Shown here: one piece after another, positions 21,074 to 30,795 of the stretch | How the letters are laid out: each line of letters opens with the position of its first letter | Position numbering within the stretch: the first letter of the stretch is position 1 | DNA from: a virus | IMG/VR virus record: IMGVR_UViG_3300008216_000022 | Location: 1-40,782 of that record | DNA length: 40,782 nucleotides | Reading direction: 5' to 3' (one strand) | The notes under the pieces: generated by a model | What the model was told of the DNA's origin: nothing | Databases searched by the model: none | Seen by the model: only the letters and a program-made list of their open reading frames with translations | Position numbers and translations under genes: made by a program

Positions 21074-24000
21074 TATAGTTCACCTGTCAATGCTTCTTGT
21101 CTTTTAATATTCCATACACCTTTAGAGGGTGTTGAGAAGTCGTTTTCATTCTTGATAGCAGATTCTAAGAGATTCATCATGTCATCATCTGCCTTGAACC
21201 TGGATATTAGGCTCTTAGTCATCCTATCTATAGTGGCAGGATCTTCTACAAACTGACTCAGAACACCTATAGCACGTGCAGACGCTACTACCATCTCCTT
21301 GTCCCCACCATCTACTGACCTTATGGCCCTAGTATATAGCCTGGATATCCTGTCCAGTATCGCTTTCTCGTGGTCTTTCCTAGACTGTTCATTCATCATC
21401 AGTTCATAGAACTCTTGCTTATCCACTGCCTGGAAACCCATGGCCTGAAACATTACATCAAAGAACTCAGGGTCTTCTGCCCATAAAACCTTACCCGTAC
21501 CGTCCTTTACCAGACCGGAATTAGCGAAGTCATATGCCAGTATAGCATTACGAGTTGAGCTAGGTATTTCAGCTACAGACCAGGCTAGCTGTTCTGCTAC
21601 GAATCCTGCATCAACAAGAGATAAATCACCCCCTTTAGTTGCATATTTATTTGCGTTCATTATAATATCCAGTGGTCCGTCTATAGCTCTTTGCAAGACA
21701 GAACCTGCCGGTCCCATTATTGAAGTAAGGTCATGCTTCTCGAATATACTATCAATGATCATTTCTGTAAACCCACCGGCTACAGCTACCCTTCCTGATA
21801 TCTCAGCATCTATACCTAACAGATTGTTTACAGTCCACCCTACAAATCCACGCTTCAGTCCATTAAGCTCTTCTGGTGTGAGATCACCCTCTATATCCAG
21901 GGCATCTACTAACCATGCAGATCCTTCCTTTGCGAAGGGGATACCCATAGCGCCGAACAACATACCTTGACCAGCAAACAACTTCATCCTTTCCTTTGTT
22001 GTAAAGTGACTTCCAGAACTAATAGCCTCGAAGAACTTTGTATTTACCTGCTGGAACTGTAAGGGTATTGAGAGAGCACCCTTCTGGAATGCTGCCTTGT
22101 TGCCCTGTCCCATATTTAATCTGAACTGCTCAGACCTAGCGAAGATAGCTTTAAGGGCATTGTCATCCAGTGCCTTCCCTTTGTTCAGATCCTTCCACCT
22201 CTCCATGGCTGTAGCAAAGCTGATCCTCATGTTTGCCAGTTCACCCGCCTTGAAGAAGAAAGTACCTTTATCAAATGCTCTACGTAAGAGGTTGCCATCA
22301 TAAGGTAAACCATTCGCTAAGGAAGCGTAGTCACCGTTTGTAACCAGTACAGACTCTTTGTATCCTGATCTCTGCCACAACTTATACTCTTCCTCTAGAT
22401 TCCCTAGGTTCAATGACTTACCTGAAGAAGAGTTAGCTAACTTCTTGAGTACACTTGCCCTTGCAGTAGGATCAGTTATGTTGTCTAGGTAACTGAATGC
22501 TAACCACTTAGATGAACCCTTTGCAGCATAGGTAGGGTTGATACTAAAGGCCACTGTAGCACCTAGTGCCTGTACAGGGAACTGAGCCATAGAATACACA
22601 CCTAACAGTGCATGATGAGCAGCGGCCTTAGCTGCCCCTATAGGGTTCTTATCTGATAGGGTGTACATCCACTTAGCTGCACCTTTCAGGTTAGGTGAGT
22701 ATGCCTCTAGAGATCTACCTAGTGATCTAAACTTACCTTGTAATGCCTGTTCATGTGCATGAGGGATACCGTTTAGCATAGATATCTGCTCATGAGATTT
22801 TTCAAGAAACTTCTTTTGCTGAGCATCATCAACCAAGTCATCAACCTTTGATAAGGAATCCTTGAACGAACCCTCCGGTCTCTTACCTACTATATCCTTG
22901 AATGACTGCATCCACTTCTCTTCTATACCCACCCTGAACTGAGAGACTGGTACTCGATTACCTAGGTGAAACATGTACTGTTGTAGTGCCTCTAAAGGAT
23001 CTACAAGTCTAGCCTCCTCCCCTTCCAGACCAAATTTCAATGCCTCTTTCTTACGTGGGCTTGCAAATAAACCCCCAAACACATCCAGGACATCACTATC
23101 CATATCTGAACTAGAGATAGGCTCTCTGTTGTAGAGTACCCTAACGTCTTCCGGGTCAGTCAGTCCTTCATCAAGCATGATTTGATTACGGAACTTATCT
23201 GCATCGGTACGGTTATCAAAGTATCTAACTGCGTTCTGTACTTTATGGGATTTGTTCCCATCATGGATTGTACCACTAGTCTTACGAACAAACCAGTATG
23301 CATCATCATAGATACGGGGTACATAACCTGTTTTATAGTTAAGAACTGCTGGAGGTAAATCTTTAATACCTGTCTTATCTACAAAGGCCCACTTCGGTCT
23401 ATTACCTCCTAGTCTCCAATACTCATTTGTATTTTCTAACTTAGTAAGCACAAAACCTTTGTTATACAGTGTCTCCATTCTCTTAGGGGATATACTTGTA
23501 ACGGTAGAATCACTTAAAGGGTCGTACACCTTCTTGAAATCTACATCTTCTGTGTAACGTCTAACGGCACTGGCTATGTCATCGAAGGTAGTAGCAAACC
23601 CTCTCTGATCACCAATATATATCAGCTTAGCCCCTCGGGAGAGTAGACGATCCCTGACTTCTTTATTCTTAAGCTTCCACATGTTGTCTATTACACGCCT
23701 AGTACCCAGGTATGCCTTAGCCTCTTTAGATGACACACGAATACCACCTATCCCTTCATCTACTAGCTCAGTATAACTATATACCTTACCATTCTTATCT
23801 CCATGTAGTAGTAGCTTCTCTAGGTTGTGTTTCTCTTTCTTATTCAACCCTTTAGTGGCTATACGTACCTCATCAGTTAGCTTACTCTTGACCTTGGACT
23901 GAGCATTGGCTATCCTCTCAAAAGCCTGGACAAGTAAAGGTCTATCCCCGGAGAATAGCTTGTTGGGACTGTACACACCAGACATGATATCACCCATGAA

Positions 24001-25338
24001 TGTTATACGGTCTGACTTAAACCCACCCTCTATATCGTCTCTTGTGAATACATGGTTGACACTCTTCTGTACAGGGACACCTGCCTGATCGGACCCCATC
24101 TCTATGACCTCAAAATCAAACTTCAATCCTCCAGGTGTATCTGAGATCTGTAGGTGTTCCATGGTGGGATTCTCTGCCTTGATCTTCTCTATGACAGACT
24201 CCTTTATTTCTGTAACCTTCCTAGGGCTACCCTCTACTACAGTTCGTATACCATCTGCTGCGTAGTTCAGGGATTCCTCGTGGACAGCATCTATCTTTGA
24301 CCATACATCTCTTATTTCTGATGCCACACCCTCTGGAGCTTGATTAAGTAGTCTAGCCATCTCATCGGTAGTTGTAGGTAATACAGAGGCAGCGGCATCT
24401 AGCCTGCTAGCCTGTAGTTCTCTAGCCGGTCTATTACCTTTAGCAGCCTCATCTAATATAGTCGCGGCTTTCCCAGCCTCACCTGCTTTAGCTAATGATC
24501 TGGCCATCCTGGTAGCTTTGGTAAGGGAGGTGATTACCTTTCCCACCACACCAGCAACCACTAGCTTATCCATGGTCTGGTTAAAAGCCTCTTCAGCTAT
24601 ACTTGTATCACCGGTAGCACCCATCAACAAGAACATCTGTTGTAGTTCATTGTCTGTTACAGATACGGCAGCATCTTTCATAACCTCGAACATAGCTACC
24701 TGTTCATTCAGATCTAGTTGTTGAAATGCCTGACCTAGACGTATAAGATTATCTGCACTATTAAGTACACCTTCTGCTGTAGTAGCCGTACCCATAACCT
24801 TATTGACAAAATCTACAGAGTTGACTGTCTCGTCGGGTATAAGCATTAAGTCCCCTATGTTAACCGCAGTCTCAGCCAGACCGGACTCATCCCATATCTC
24901 ACTTATCTTTCTCTGTACATACCTGTTGACAACAATACCATCCTGTTGATCTTCCGTCAGATCATTCCAGTTCTCTAGTTGCTCTGCCCACATCCTCTCA
25001 CCTCTAGTGGCCCTCTCAGCAAATATATCTGACTGGACAGACTCTATGTCACGAGGATCAGGAGAGACACCTGTTTCAATGGTTCGTTGTTCAATGGCAT
25101 CTGCAAAAGACTCAGACAACAGTGTTTCACCTTCCCTGTCTAGATCAAGGTTTGTCTGTAGAGGACCATCCTCTATTGCCTTATAGTAGGATTCCTTTGG
25201 AGTGGGACTCACGGCACCTTTTCTTAGGGCTGCCTCGTATGTAGAGAACGTAGGTTCAGGCTGAATGTGTTCTGACTGTATCAGCTCATTCTCATACTGT
25301 TGTTCTTCAGAGAGATCTAACTCATTATCGAATGGCAT
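21073..25338 (-). CDS. Large internal virion protein (T7 gp16-like role)
   Basis: A 1421-residue protein, the largest gene in the window. It is mostly helical with Glu/Gln-rich N-terminal sequence, long helices in the middle, and short hydrophobic patches (LLGVYSMAQFPVQALGATVAF, LFAGQGMLFGAMGIPFA) that could insert into or cross the cell envelope. Size and position between a gp14-like protein and the lysozyme-domain protein match the large ejected internal-core proteins of T7-like phages, though no transglycosylase motif is seen here. ATG 25338 is preferred to GTG 25341 for ribosome-site spacing. Assignment rests on synteny and composition. Confidence 0.8.
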   Translation of the reverse strand: MPFDNELDLSEEQQYENELIQSEHIQPEPTFSTYEAALRKGAVSPTPKESYYKAIEDGPLQTNLDLDREGETLLSESFADAIEQRTIETGVSPDPRDIESVQSDIFAERATRGERMWAEQLENWNDLTEDQQDGIVVNRYVQRKISEIWDESGLAETAVNIGDLMLIPDETVNSVDFVNKVMGTATTAEGVLNSADNLIRLGQAFQQLDLNEQVAMFEVMKDAAVSVTDNELQQMFLLMGATGDTSIAEEAFNQTMDKLVVAGVVGKVITSLTKATRMARSLAKAGEAGKAATILDEAAKGNRPARELQASRLDAAASVLPTTTDEMARLLNQAPEGVASEIRDVWSKIDAVHEESLNYAADGIRTVVEGSPRKVTEIKESVIEKIKAENPTMEHLQISDTPGGLKFDFEVIEMGSDQAGVPVQKSVNHVFTRDDIEGGFKSDRITFMGDIMSGVYSPNKLFSGDRPLLVQAFERIANAQSKVKSKLTDEVRIATKGLNKKEKHNLEKLLLHGDKNGKVYSYTELVDEGIGGIRVSSKEAKAYLGTRRVIDNMWKLKNKEVRDRLLSRGAKLIYIGDQRGFATTFDDIASAVRRYTEDVDFKKVYDPLSDSTVTSISPKRMETLYNKGFVLTKLENTNEYWRLGGNRPKWAFVDKTGIKDLPPAVLNYKTGYVPRIYDDAYWFVRKTSGTIHDGNKSHKVQNAVRYFDNRTDADKFRNQIMLDEGLTDPEDVRVLYNREPISSSDMDSDVLDVFGGLFASPRKKEALKFGLEGEEARLVDPLEALQQYMFHLGNRVPVSQFRVGIEEKWMQSFKDIVGKRPEGSFKDSLSKVDDLVDDAQQKKFLEKSHEQISMLNGIPHAHEQALQGKFRSLGRSLEAYSPNLKGAAKWMYTLSDKNPIGAAKAAAHHALLGVYSMAQFPVQALGATVAFSINPTYAAKGSSKWLAFSYLDNITDPTARASVLKKLANSSSGKSLNLGNLEEEYKLWQRSGYKESVLVTNGDYASLANGLPYDGNLLRRAFDKGTFFFKAGELANMRISFATAMERWKDLNKGKALDDNALKAIFARSEQFRLNMGQGNKAAFQKGALSIPLQFQQVNTKFFEAISSGSHFTTKERMKLFAGQGMLFGAMGIPFAKEGSAWLVDALDIEGDLTPEELNGLKRGFVGWTVNNLLGIDAEISGRVAVAGGFTEMIIDSIFEKHDLTSIMGPAGSVLQRAIDGPLDIIMNANKYATKGGDLSLVDAGFVAEQLAWSVAEIPSSTRNAILAYDFANSGLVKDGTGKVLWAEDPEFFDVMFQAMGFQAVDKQEFYELMMNEQSRKDHEKAILDRISRLYTRAIRSVDGGDKEMVVASARAIGVLSQFVEDPATIDRMTKSLISRFKADDDMMNLLESAIKNENDFSTPSKGVWNIKRQEALTGEL

Positions 25339-25799
25339 CACTTACCTCGGAATATTGATTTTATCTTTGTACCTAACTCTTGATAACCTTTCTCCCCGGC
25401 AAACTGGTTAGCTACACCGGCGACTGCACTACCTATAGCAGCACTACTCTGAGCATCAGCAACCCGTTGATTAAAGATAGAGAGTTGTTTACCGACTACC
25501 TGTTGTTGATCTACAAAGGCTAGGTTACTTGACTCCTGAGCGGTTACATTGGACACACCACCCTGTGCTCCACTAGAGGATAAGGTACCTGTCTGCCCTG
25601 CAAGATTCTCGATAGATGCTCTCTGGGAAAGACCTCTCCGTACCTGGGCACGTCTCTCACGGTTGGCCTGTACATCAGCTACCCGTCTCTTTAACTTATT
25701 TGCCCTCTTCATTTGCTTACTGGCCTTACGTTGTTGAGTGACTGAGTGAGTAGTACCCAGGATAGCGATAGTAGCCGCTATAGCAGAGAATGCAGCCAT
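25338..25799 (-). CDS. Internal virion protein (T7 gp14-like)
   Basis: A 153-residue protein starting with a hydrophobic segment (MAAFSAIAATIAILGTTHSV), followed by a basic coiled-coil stretch (QQRKASKQMKRANKLKRRV) and Gly/Ser/Gln-rich sequence (LAGQTGTLSSSGAQGG). This is the usual build of gp14-like internal proteins that form the first ejected channel in the outer membrane. It precedes the large internal protein with a TGATG overlap. The assignment is based on architecture and gene order. Confidence 0.8.
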   Translation of the reverse strand: MAAFSAIAATIAILGTTHSVTQQRKASKQMKRANKLKRRVADVQANRERRAQVRRGLSQRASIENLAGQTGTLSSSGAQGGVSNVTAQESSNLAFVDQQQVVGKQLSIFNQRVADAQSSAAIGSAVAGVANQFAGEKGYQELGTKIKSIFRGK

Positions 25800-25800
25800 G

Positions 25801-26247
25801 TTATATCTCCTTCATGTATACGTTTTCAACGTGTCTGAAACCAGCACGTTCTACCAATGAGTCATGGGAGAACTCTGTTTTCAATGTAATAAATATCTGT
25901 GATGTACCCGTTGCCTTGAAGTACCTCTCAGCGGTCAGATATAGTTCATCAACAATCCCACACCCTCTATATTCAGGGAGGATGTAAGTTATCTCTGTGG
26001 TGGCTTTTAGGACCCTGGTATGAGTACAGGGAGCTACGGTATATACTACAAATCCTATTACCTCACCCTCTTCCTTGTAGACAAAGATCTTGAGCATGTC
26101 TGCTCTCTCTAGCTGAGCATAAGAGTCGAAGTTTATACATACGTTGTGTGTATCCCTTCTCCCATCTACCTCGTCCCAGTATGCATTTAGTAAAGGCATA
26201 CATTCTCTCTTCATGGAAGAAACACTTCCTATACTTATCTTACCCAT
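25801..26247 (-). CDS. GNAT-family N-acetyltransferase
   Basis: A 148-residue acetyltransferase fold. Strands 4 and 5 with the acetyl-CoA loop are recognisable: IFVYKEEGEVIGFVVYTV, then EITYILPEYRGCGIVDELYL (motif A, with R-G-x-G-I), and the late FYxxx-like section SLVERAGFRHVENVYMKEI. It overlaps the tail tube B gene by 8 bases and ends one base before the gp14-like gene, so it is embedded in the virion operon. The acetylated target may be a virion or host protein. A conserved acetyltransferase in this position is known from some podoviruses, but no role is established here. Confidence 0.85.
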   Translation of the reverse strand: MGKISIGSVSSMKRECMPLLNAYWDEVDGRRDTHNVCINFDSYAQLERADMLKIFVYKEEGEVIGFVVYTVAPCTHTRVLKATTEITYILPEYRGCGIVDELYLTAERYFKATGTSQIFITLKTEFSHDSLVERAGFRHVENVYMKEI

Positions 26248-28531
26248 CTGCTGCTGACTCCTGTGAAAAGGTCATAGCCCATCCGTATATAAACAGATCT
26301 TTACCAGCCTCTGATTCAAACCGTACACGTATAGACCTTCCTTTACCCCTTACCTTGCTTTTAGTTGTTATAATGTCATAACCATAATCGAATGGATCGT
26401 TAACATCCTCCGGTAGATATAACCTATTTAACCGGTATGCCTGGAATGGTGTACTCCACCTACCGCTATTTGAACTGTCAGTGAAACCCCATTTAACTCT
26501 TGCCTGACAGCCACTGGCATTATCAAGAGCAATGTTTCCATTACCATCCAAGACGTAACCAGTCTCGGTTCTCTTGAAGTGAGTGGTTAGGGACTTGATC
26601 GACTTGTCACGTTGAGTATCCCCACCTACTATATACCCTGCCTCTATAAAGGCTGCTGCATCGGTACCTGTACTGTCCGATATGTACCAGTCCAGGAAGT
26701 CATCCCTTCTATATGCTGCCAAGGTAAAATCTATGAATGTAGTACCTGGGACTATGACTAAGTACTTGGTAAATGTCACCCCTCTACTTCTAACCTCGTC
26801 AGTTAAGACTACCGTGTCTGCTCCGTCCACTACTGTGTCTGCTCCATCGACTACGGGTGAAACTGTACTAGCCAATACAAAGTCCGGGGTTATTAGAGGA
26901 GCTGCAACAAAAGGTCCTGCCACTCCAGCAGGGAAAGAGTGCTTTGTCCACCCACCAGTGGTTAGATCGTATATAAGTTCTTTATTATATCGGAATACAT
27001 TCTCATCTCCATCATAAGATGAGTCATCGTTGTATAACCATTTCACTTGCCTAGCAGATAGATCAAAGGTTCCAGTAGCATACAGCTTACCAGGGGAGGG
27101 GATGTCCTCTAGGTACAAGGTACTTATTGACCTCTCCGTTATGTTCGTAGGTGTAAACTGCCCTGTAACCTTATCAGGGGACAGTAGATATATACCTGAA
27201 TCTGCCCAGAAGAATACTGTGTTCTCTACCTCAACGATACTCTGAGCGTTTATGGCCCCTACATTACTTATCCTATCTACTTGATAATTGGTTGCACTGA
27301 AGCTGCTGTCAGACCCCCTAATACCCCATACACCATTCTCTGCAAACACAAACAACTGGGAACCAACAGCAACAAGACGACTTATTGAGCTAGCATCGTT
27401 GATGAATATAATACCTCCATCTGTATCTACCAGCTCTCCCCCGTCCTCTGCTGTGGGGTCTTGTTCTTGATAACACTTGGACAGGTATGAATTATCTTTC
27501 ACTGTCTGCGTGAATATAACAGCACTCTCTAGTCTGGGGGAGGTAGCTATACGCTCTACCGAGGTAAGACTAATACCTGAGTAGAATATTCTCCCTGCAA
27601 AAGAAGCCATTGAGTAGAAACCACCTTGATCAGCATCGGTGTCTCCGGTAGTAATACCAGAAGCACTTTGCCTAGATGAAGACCTAGAGAATGGGTCTAT
27701 TACATAATGACCTTTAGGTGCAGAGGTATTTCCAGCAGCAACATAGCTGAATCTATCGGGATCGAAACTATTGAAGTCAGTCCCTGCTGATTGACTATCT
27801 CTGGCTACCCACCATATGTCTGCATTACTAGGATACTCACCTGTCTCTGTGAACATATGATCATATGGGTTATCTTCACCTACACCTTTACAATACACAT
27901 CATCCTTATACCACCCTTGATTTGATGTATTGTACTTATGCTCAGGATCATCAACAGTAGGTCGTGTGTCAACATTAGCTGCAACGTCTGTGTCATCTAC
28001 ACCCCAGATATCTCTAACTAAGGGAATAAAGGACTCACTAATCATCGTATCAGTACCTTCATCATACGATAGTCTGATGATCGATTGGTTACCTGTGGCT
28101 ATTAATAGATCACCGCCTATAGATGCAAAACTAGCCCTCTTCTCTCCTGAAGTAGTACTAACATTTACAGGACTACCTCCGTTCTTAAGGTTAGCTGAAG
28201 GATTGCTAGTCCCTAGGTCCATGAAATAGAAGTCATCCGATACCTGTACAACCCCAAAAGATAATGAAGGATCATTGTTTACATTATCCCATCTGTATAT
28301 ACCTATAGGAGCTAGTCCACTCTGAACCTGTGCGTTTGCAAGGGAGGTAGTAGTTAAAGCGTAGTTTGATTCGTAATCTAGTCCTAGCCTTCGTTGTCTC
28401 GACCCATCACGTTTCAGAACGAAGTTCTCTTCATCAAAGGAAGAGTTCTCAGGGAAATCTAACGGGCTGGCCTCTGTTATCAGACCATTTATAAAACTTG
28501 TAAACTCTGCTGTAGCTCTAGATCTAGCCAT
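26240..28531 (-). CDS. Tail tubular protein B / nozzle (T7 gp12-like)
   Basis: A 763-residue structural protein with the characteristic N-terminus of podovirus nozzle proteins: FTSFINGLITEASPLDFPENSSFDEENFVLKRDGSRQRRLGLDYE. The rest is beta-rich with repeating strand-turn segments, consistent with the multi-bladed nozzle. Mid-protein sequences such as SRLVAVGSQLFVFAENGVWGI and VENTVFFWADSGIYLLS are typical of the beta-propeller-like part. Two 21-base repeats encode a duplicated VDGADTV. It is translated from a start overlapping the small upstream gene by 8 bases. It forms the distal tail tube. Confidence 0.85.
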   Translation of the reverse strand: MARSRATAEFTSFINGLITEASPLDFPENSSFDEENFVLKRDGSRQRRLGLDYESNYALTTTSLANAQVQSGLAPIGIYRWDNVNNDPSLSFGVVQVSDDFYFMDLGTSNPSANLKNGGSPVNVSTTSGEKRASFASIGGDLLIATGNQSIIRLSYDEGTDTMISESFIPLVRDIWGVDDTDVAANVDTRPTVDDPEHKYNTSNQGWYKDDVYCKGVGEDNPYDHMFTETGEYPSNADIWWVARDSQSAGTDFNSFDPDRFSYVAAGNTSAPKGHYVIDPFSRSSSRQSASGITTGDTDADQGGFYSMASFAGRIFYSGISLTSVERIATSPRLESAVIFTQTVKDNSYLSKCYQEQDPTAEDGGELVDTDGGIIFINDASSISRLVAVGSQLFVFAENGVWGIRGSDSSFSATNYQVDRISNVGAINAQSIVEVENTVFFWADSGIYLLSPDKVTGQFTPTNITERSISTLYLEDIPSPGKLYATGTFDLSARQVKWLYNDDSSYDGDENVFRYNKELIYDLTTGGWTKHSFPAGVAGPFVAAPLITPDFVLASTVSPVVDGADTVVDGADTVVLTDEVRSRGVTFTKYLVIVPGTTFIDFTLAAYRRDDFLDWYISDSTGTDAAAFIEAGYIVGGDTQRDKSIKSLTTHFKRTETGYVLDGNGNIALDNASGCQARVKWGFTDSSNSGRWSTPFQAYRLNRLYLPEDVNDPFDYGYDIITTKSKVRGKGRSIRVRFESEAGKDLFIYGWAMTFSQESAADG
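26808..26849. repeat. Tandem 21-base repeat inside the tail tube B gene
   Basis: Two adjacent 21-base units (26808-26828 and 26829-26849), starting ACTACCGTGTCTGCTCCG and ACTACTGTGTCTGCTCCA, differ at three positions. A third partial unit (ACTACGG) follows. The reading frame is kept, giving VVDGADTVVDGADTVV. This looks like a recent in-frame slippage or duplication in a surface loop. Confidence 0.8.
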
Positions 28532-28832
28532 TATCTCTCTTCTTTAAGTAGATGTCAAGATATTTTTGGGCATCCGTAGATGATGTAAACAGACCTTTTA
28601 ATTTGTCTGGTACTTCACCACCTCCTTCATACCCAATCTTATACATAGAGTAAGGGGCTGACACCACCCTCAATGATCTCTTATGTTTTGTCGAAGTAAG
28701 GGCTTCTTGGGGTTGAGGTGTACTTGGAGTGTTTACGTCCGTAGTCGGGGTATCTGACCCCTCCTTTTGCAACGAAACTTTTTCTACTGAGCCTTCGCTG
28801 GCCTTTTTGCGAGATTTGTTCTGCTTTTGCAT
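28524..28832 (-). CDS. Small protein overlapping the tail tube A gene
   Basis: A 102-residue protein. The N-terminal 50 residues are low-complexity Lys/Ser/Thr/Pro sequence, and the C-terminal 45 residues (YSMYKIGYEGGGEVPDKLKG..., ending DIYLKKRDNG) look like a compact domain. A good ribosome site, AGGTGG, stands 4 bases before ATG 28832. The first half overlaps the end of the tail tube A gene by 152 bases in another frame, and the end overlaps the tail tube B start by 8 bases. Function unknown; position suggests a tail or head-completion accessory. Confidence 0.65.
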   Translation of the reverse strand: MQKQNKSRKKASEGSVEKVSLQKEGSDTPTTDVNTPSTPQPQEALTSTKHKRSLRVVSAPYSMYKIGYEGGGEVPDKLKGLFTSSTDAQKYLDIYLKKRDNG

Positions 28833-29478
28833 TTTCCACCTGCTTTAAGTTTAAGAAGCAAGAGGACTTAACCTCTGCTAGGTATGTAGGGAAAGCATCC
28901 CTTGGTAGATCAGGGGTGAATGTATCTGAGGATGTCCATGTGGGTTCTCTTCTACCTCTACACTGAGTCTTAGAACTCTGTAGTGTACTCTCCGCATCTG
29001 AATCATAGGCATCTGTTACGATATATTCATCATCGAAAGATGTCCAATACTTAGGTGCTCTATCGTTGTAGACACTAAACTTGACCCCGGAACCATCCGT
29101 AACCAAAGTGATGTTTGTATCTGAGTCCTTCAATCTATTGTGCTTGACCAAGAATGTATCCGGGTACATATAGATTAACTCTTTATATATATCATACGTC
29201 CCATCAGACTTCCGGGTATTGTATGCTACAGACTCTAGTTCATGTACGTCCGAGGGTATCTGTAAGTAGTTAGGTCTAGTAGTATCAGACACACTACCTA
29301 ATAGAAACAACTGGTTCAGGTGAGGCCAGTCTCTGTCTGCAAGCATCCAGTAGTATGTATCTTTTGCTATCTGTGCAACCTGAAGTGACTCAAGGGTATC
29401 AGATATACTGTTCACTTCATCTGAATCCATATCACTTAGGACGGATTGCACCACCTCTAAGAGGGTCATTGTAGCCAT
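28681..29478 (-). CDS. Tail tubular protein A / adaptor (T7 gp11-like)
   Basis: A 265-residue protein. It has a helical N-terminus (TLLEVVQSVLSDMDSDEVNSI) and then WMLADRDWPHLNQLFLL, the adaptor family pattern. A mid-section ELESVAYN..., and a long C-terminal region finishing VRYPDYGRKHSKYTSTPRS, follow. The order next to the nozzle gene and the Y-P-D-Y-G-R ending fit the gp11-like proteins that bridge portal and nozzle. GAGGTAATC, part of the preceding gene's last codons, forms the ribosome site for ATG 29478. The last 152 bases also encode the start of the next gene. Confidence 0.82.
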   Translation of the reverse strand: MATMTLLEVVQSVLSDMDSDEVNSISDTLESLQVAQIAKDTYYWMLADRDWPHLNQLFLLGSVSDTTRPNYLQIPSDVHELESVAYNTRKSDGTYDIYKELIYMYPDTFLVKHNRLKDSDTNITLVTDGSGVKFSVYNDRAPKYWTSFDDEYIVTDAYDSDAESTLQSSKTQCRGRREPTWTSSDTFTPDLPRDAFPTYLAEVKSSCFLNLKQVENAKAEQISQKGQRRLSRKSFVAKGGVRYPDYGRKHSKYTSTPRSPYFDKT

Positions 29479-29479
29479 A

Positions 29480-30769
29480 TTAGATTACCTCAGAAATAGT
29501 CATATTCAGGATATAGCTATCCCAGTTATTTGTACCTGTTATATTCTCCAGGTATAACTCTACGTAGTCACCATTAGTTAAAGTCACGATTGCTGAACAA
29601 GGGGCAGGTGAACCTACAGCAGTGGATGCGTACTCTTTCTGGGTCTTGGATGCAGTTATTGTAGTACCATTCTTCGCTAGGTAGTGGTTAATAGTCTGGG
29701 TACCTGATGCCGTTGTACCTGACAAAGCACAGGATATTAGAAACTCTGCCGTTGTGATACCATCGTAGGTAAATCTTCCCCCGGTAGTTATTGTGAACTG
29801 ATCATCATGAGCAGTAACCCAATTTGTACCTCCATTAACTATCTTCGGATTACCTGAGTCTCCATCTCCACCACTTATCGTGGTAGTAGTCGTGGTATGC
29901 ATATAACCCTGAGCATTACGGGTAGTGTTAGATAGATTAAGGTTGTGTAGGGACTCCCATTGTAAATCACCCACATCACTGTTAGTGACTATGTTCGTAG
30001 CACCTGAATCGAAGTTACATCCCAGTATCCTCCCTTCCTTACCTGCATTTAGATTACCTGATGAAGCTGCTATAATTATATGGTTTGTAGCAGAGGCATT
30101 ACCAAACCCACATCTGTTAAAGGTACAGGTGTTGAATGTAGAAGATCCAAGATCCACTCCCGTGGTATACCCGGCAATAAATTCAACCAAATCCAATATG
30201 AATATAGAACATGTACCTGCCATGGTGAGACCGGTAGTGGCCGATGCCACTGCACCTCTATCCCAGAATAGGGAGTACCATCCAGTGAAGGTACCCACAC
30301 TGGAAGCAGAGGCAATTGTAAAGTTATATAGGTAAGCTGACTCTGTAGTACCACCGGTACAGGCAAATACAGTACCACTTGTAGCTACGAGGATGAAATC
30401 ATCGAGAGTGAAACTAGCTGTTGCTGTGAATATATTGCCTGAGCTAGTAGAGGTTAGTGTAGATACTATACCTCCCAGTCCCCGAATGATTGTGTTCGAG
30501 GATAAAACAAATCTGTTTGTACCGACACTTATGTCGCCATCTAATATATATACTGTATCAGAGACTAGAGTAATAACACCTGCTGAAGGTGTAGGGAAGT
30601 CACTAAGGGATTGAACCCTGACTTCTGTTTGTCTAGCACCGCTAGGAGTAGACCATGATCCACTACCTAAACCATCAGCGATGTAGGCAGTCCCAGCCGA
30701 GGCTGTTGAAGCACCTTTTGGTTCGTGTAGACTCGGATCTGTTAAGTTACTGTGTTCTACGTTTGCCAT
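29480..30769 (-). CDS. Fibre- or decoration-type virion protein
   Basis: A 429-residue beta-rich protein. The N-terminus (NLTDPSLHEPKGASTASAGTAYIADGLGSGSW) is a pattern I associate with the particle-attachment end of phage head or tail fibres. A Gly/Ser/Thr-rich central part with repeated short strands suggests a beta-helix, and the C-terminal 110 residues (HDDQFTITTGGRFTYDG..., NGDYVELYLENITG) resemble a trimeric C1q/TNF-like head. It lies between the capsid decoration gene and tail tube A. A hairpin at 30796-30813 separates it from the capsid genes. Exact position on the particle is not known. Confidence 0.7.
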   Translation of the reverse strand: MANVEHSNLTDPSLHEPKGASTASAGTAYIADGLGSGSWSTPSGARQTEVRVQSLSDFPTPSAGVITLVSDTVYILDGDISVGTNRFVLSSNTIIRGLGGIVSTLTSTSSGNIFTATASFTLDDFILVATSGTVFACTGGTTESAYLYNFTIASASSVGTFTGWYSLFWDRGAVASATTGLTMAGTCSIFILDLVEFIAGYTTGVDLGSSTFNTCTFNRCGFGNASATNHIIIAASSGNLNAGKEGRILGCNFDSGATNIVTNSDVGDLQWESLHNLNLSNTTRNAQGYMHTTTTTTISGGDGDSGNPKIVNGGTNWVTAHDDQFTITTGGRFTYDGITTAEFLISCALSGTTASGTQTINHYLAKNGTTITASKTQKEYASTAVGSPAPCSAIVTLTNGDYVELYLENITGTNNWDSYILNMTISEVI

Positions 30770-30795
30770 AGTATCCTCATAGGATGGGTTAGGGA

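Noticed and set aside
29925-30335. A 136-codon plus-strand frame opposite the fibre-like gene
   Set aside because: Shadow of the minus-strand gene with no ribosome site and no neighbouring genes on that strand.
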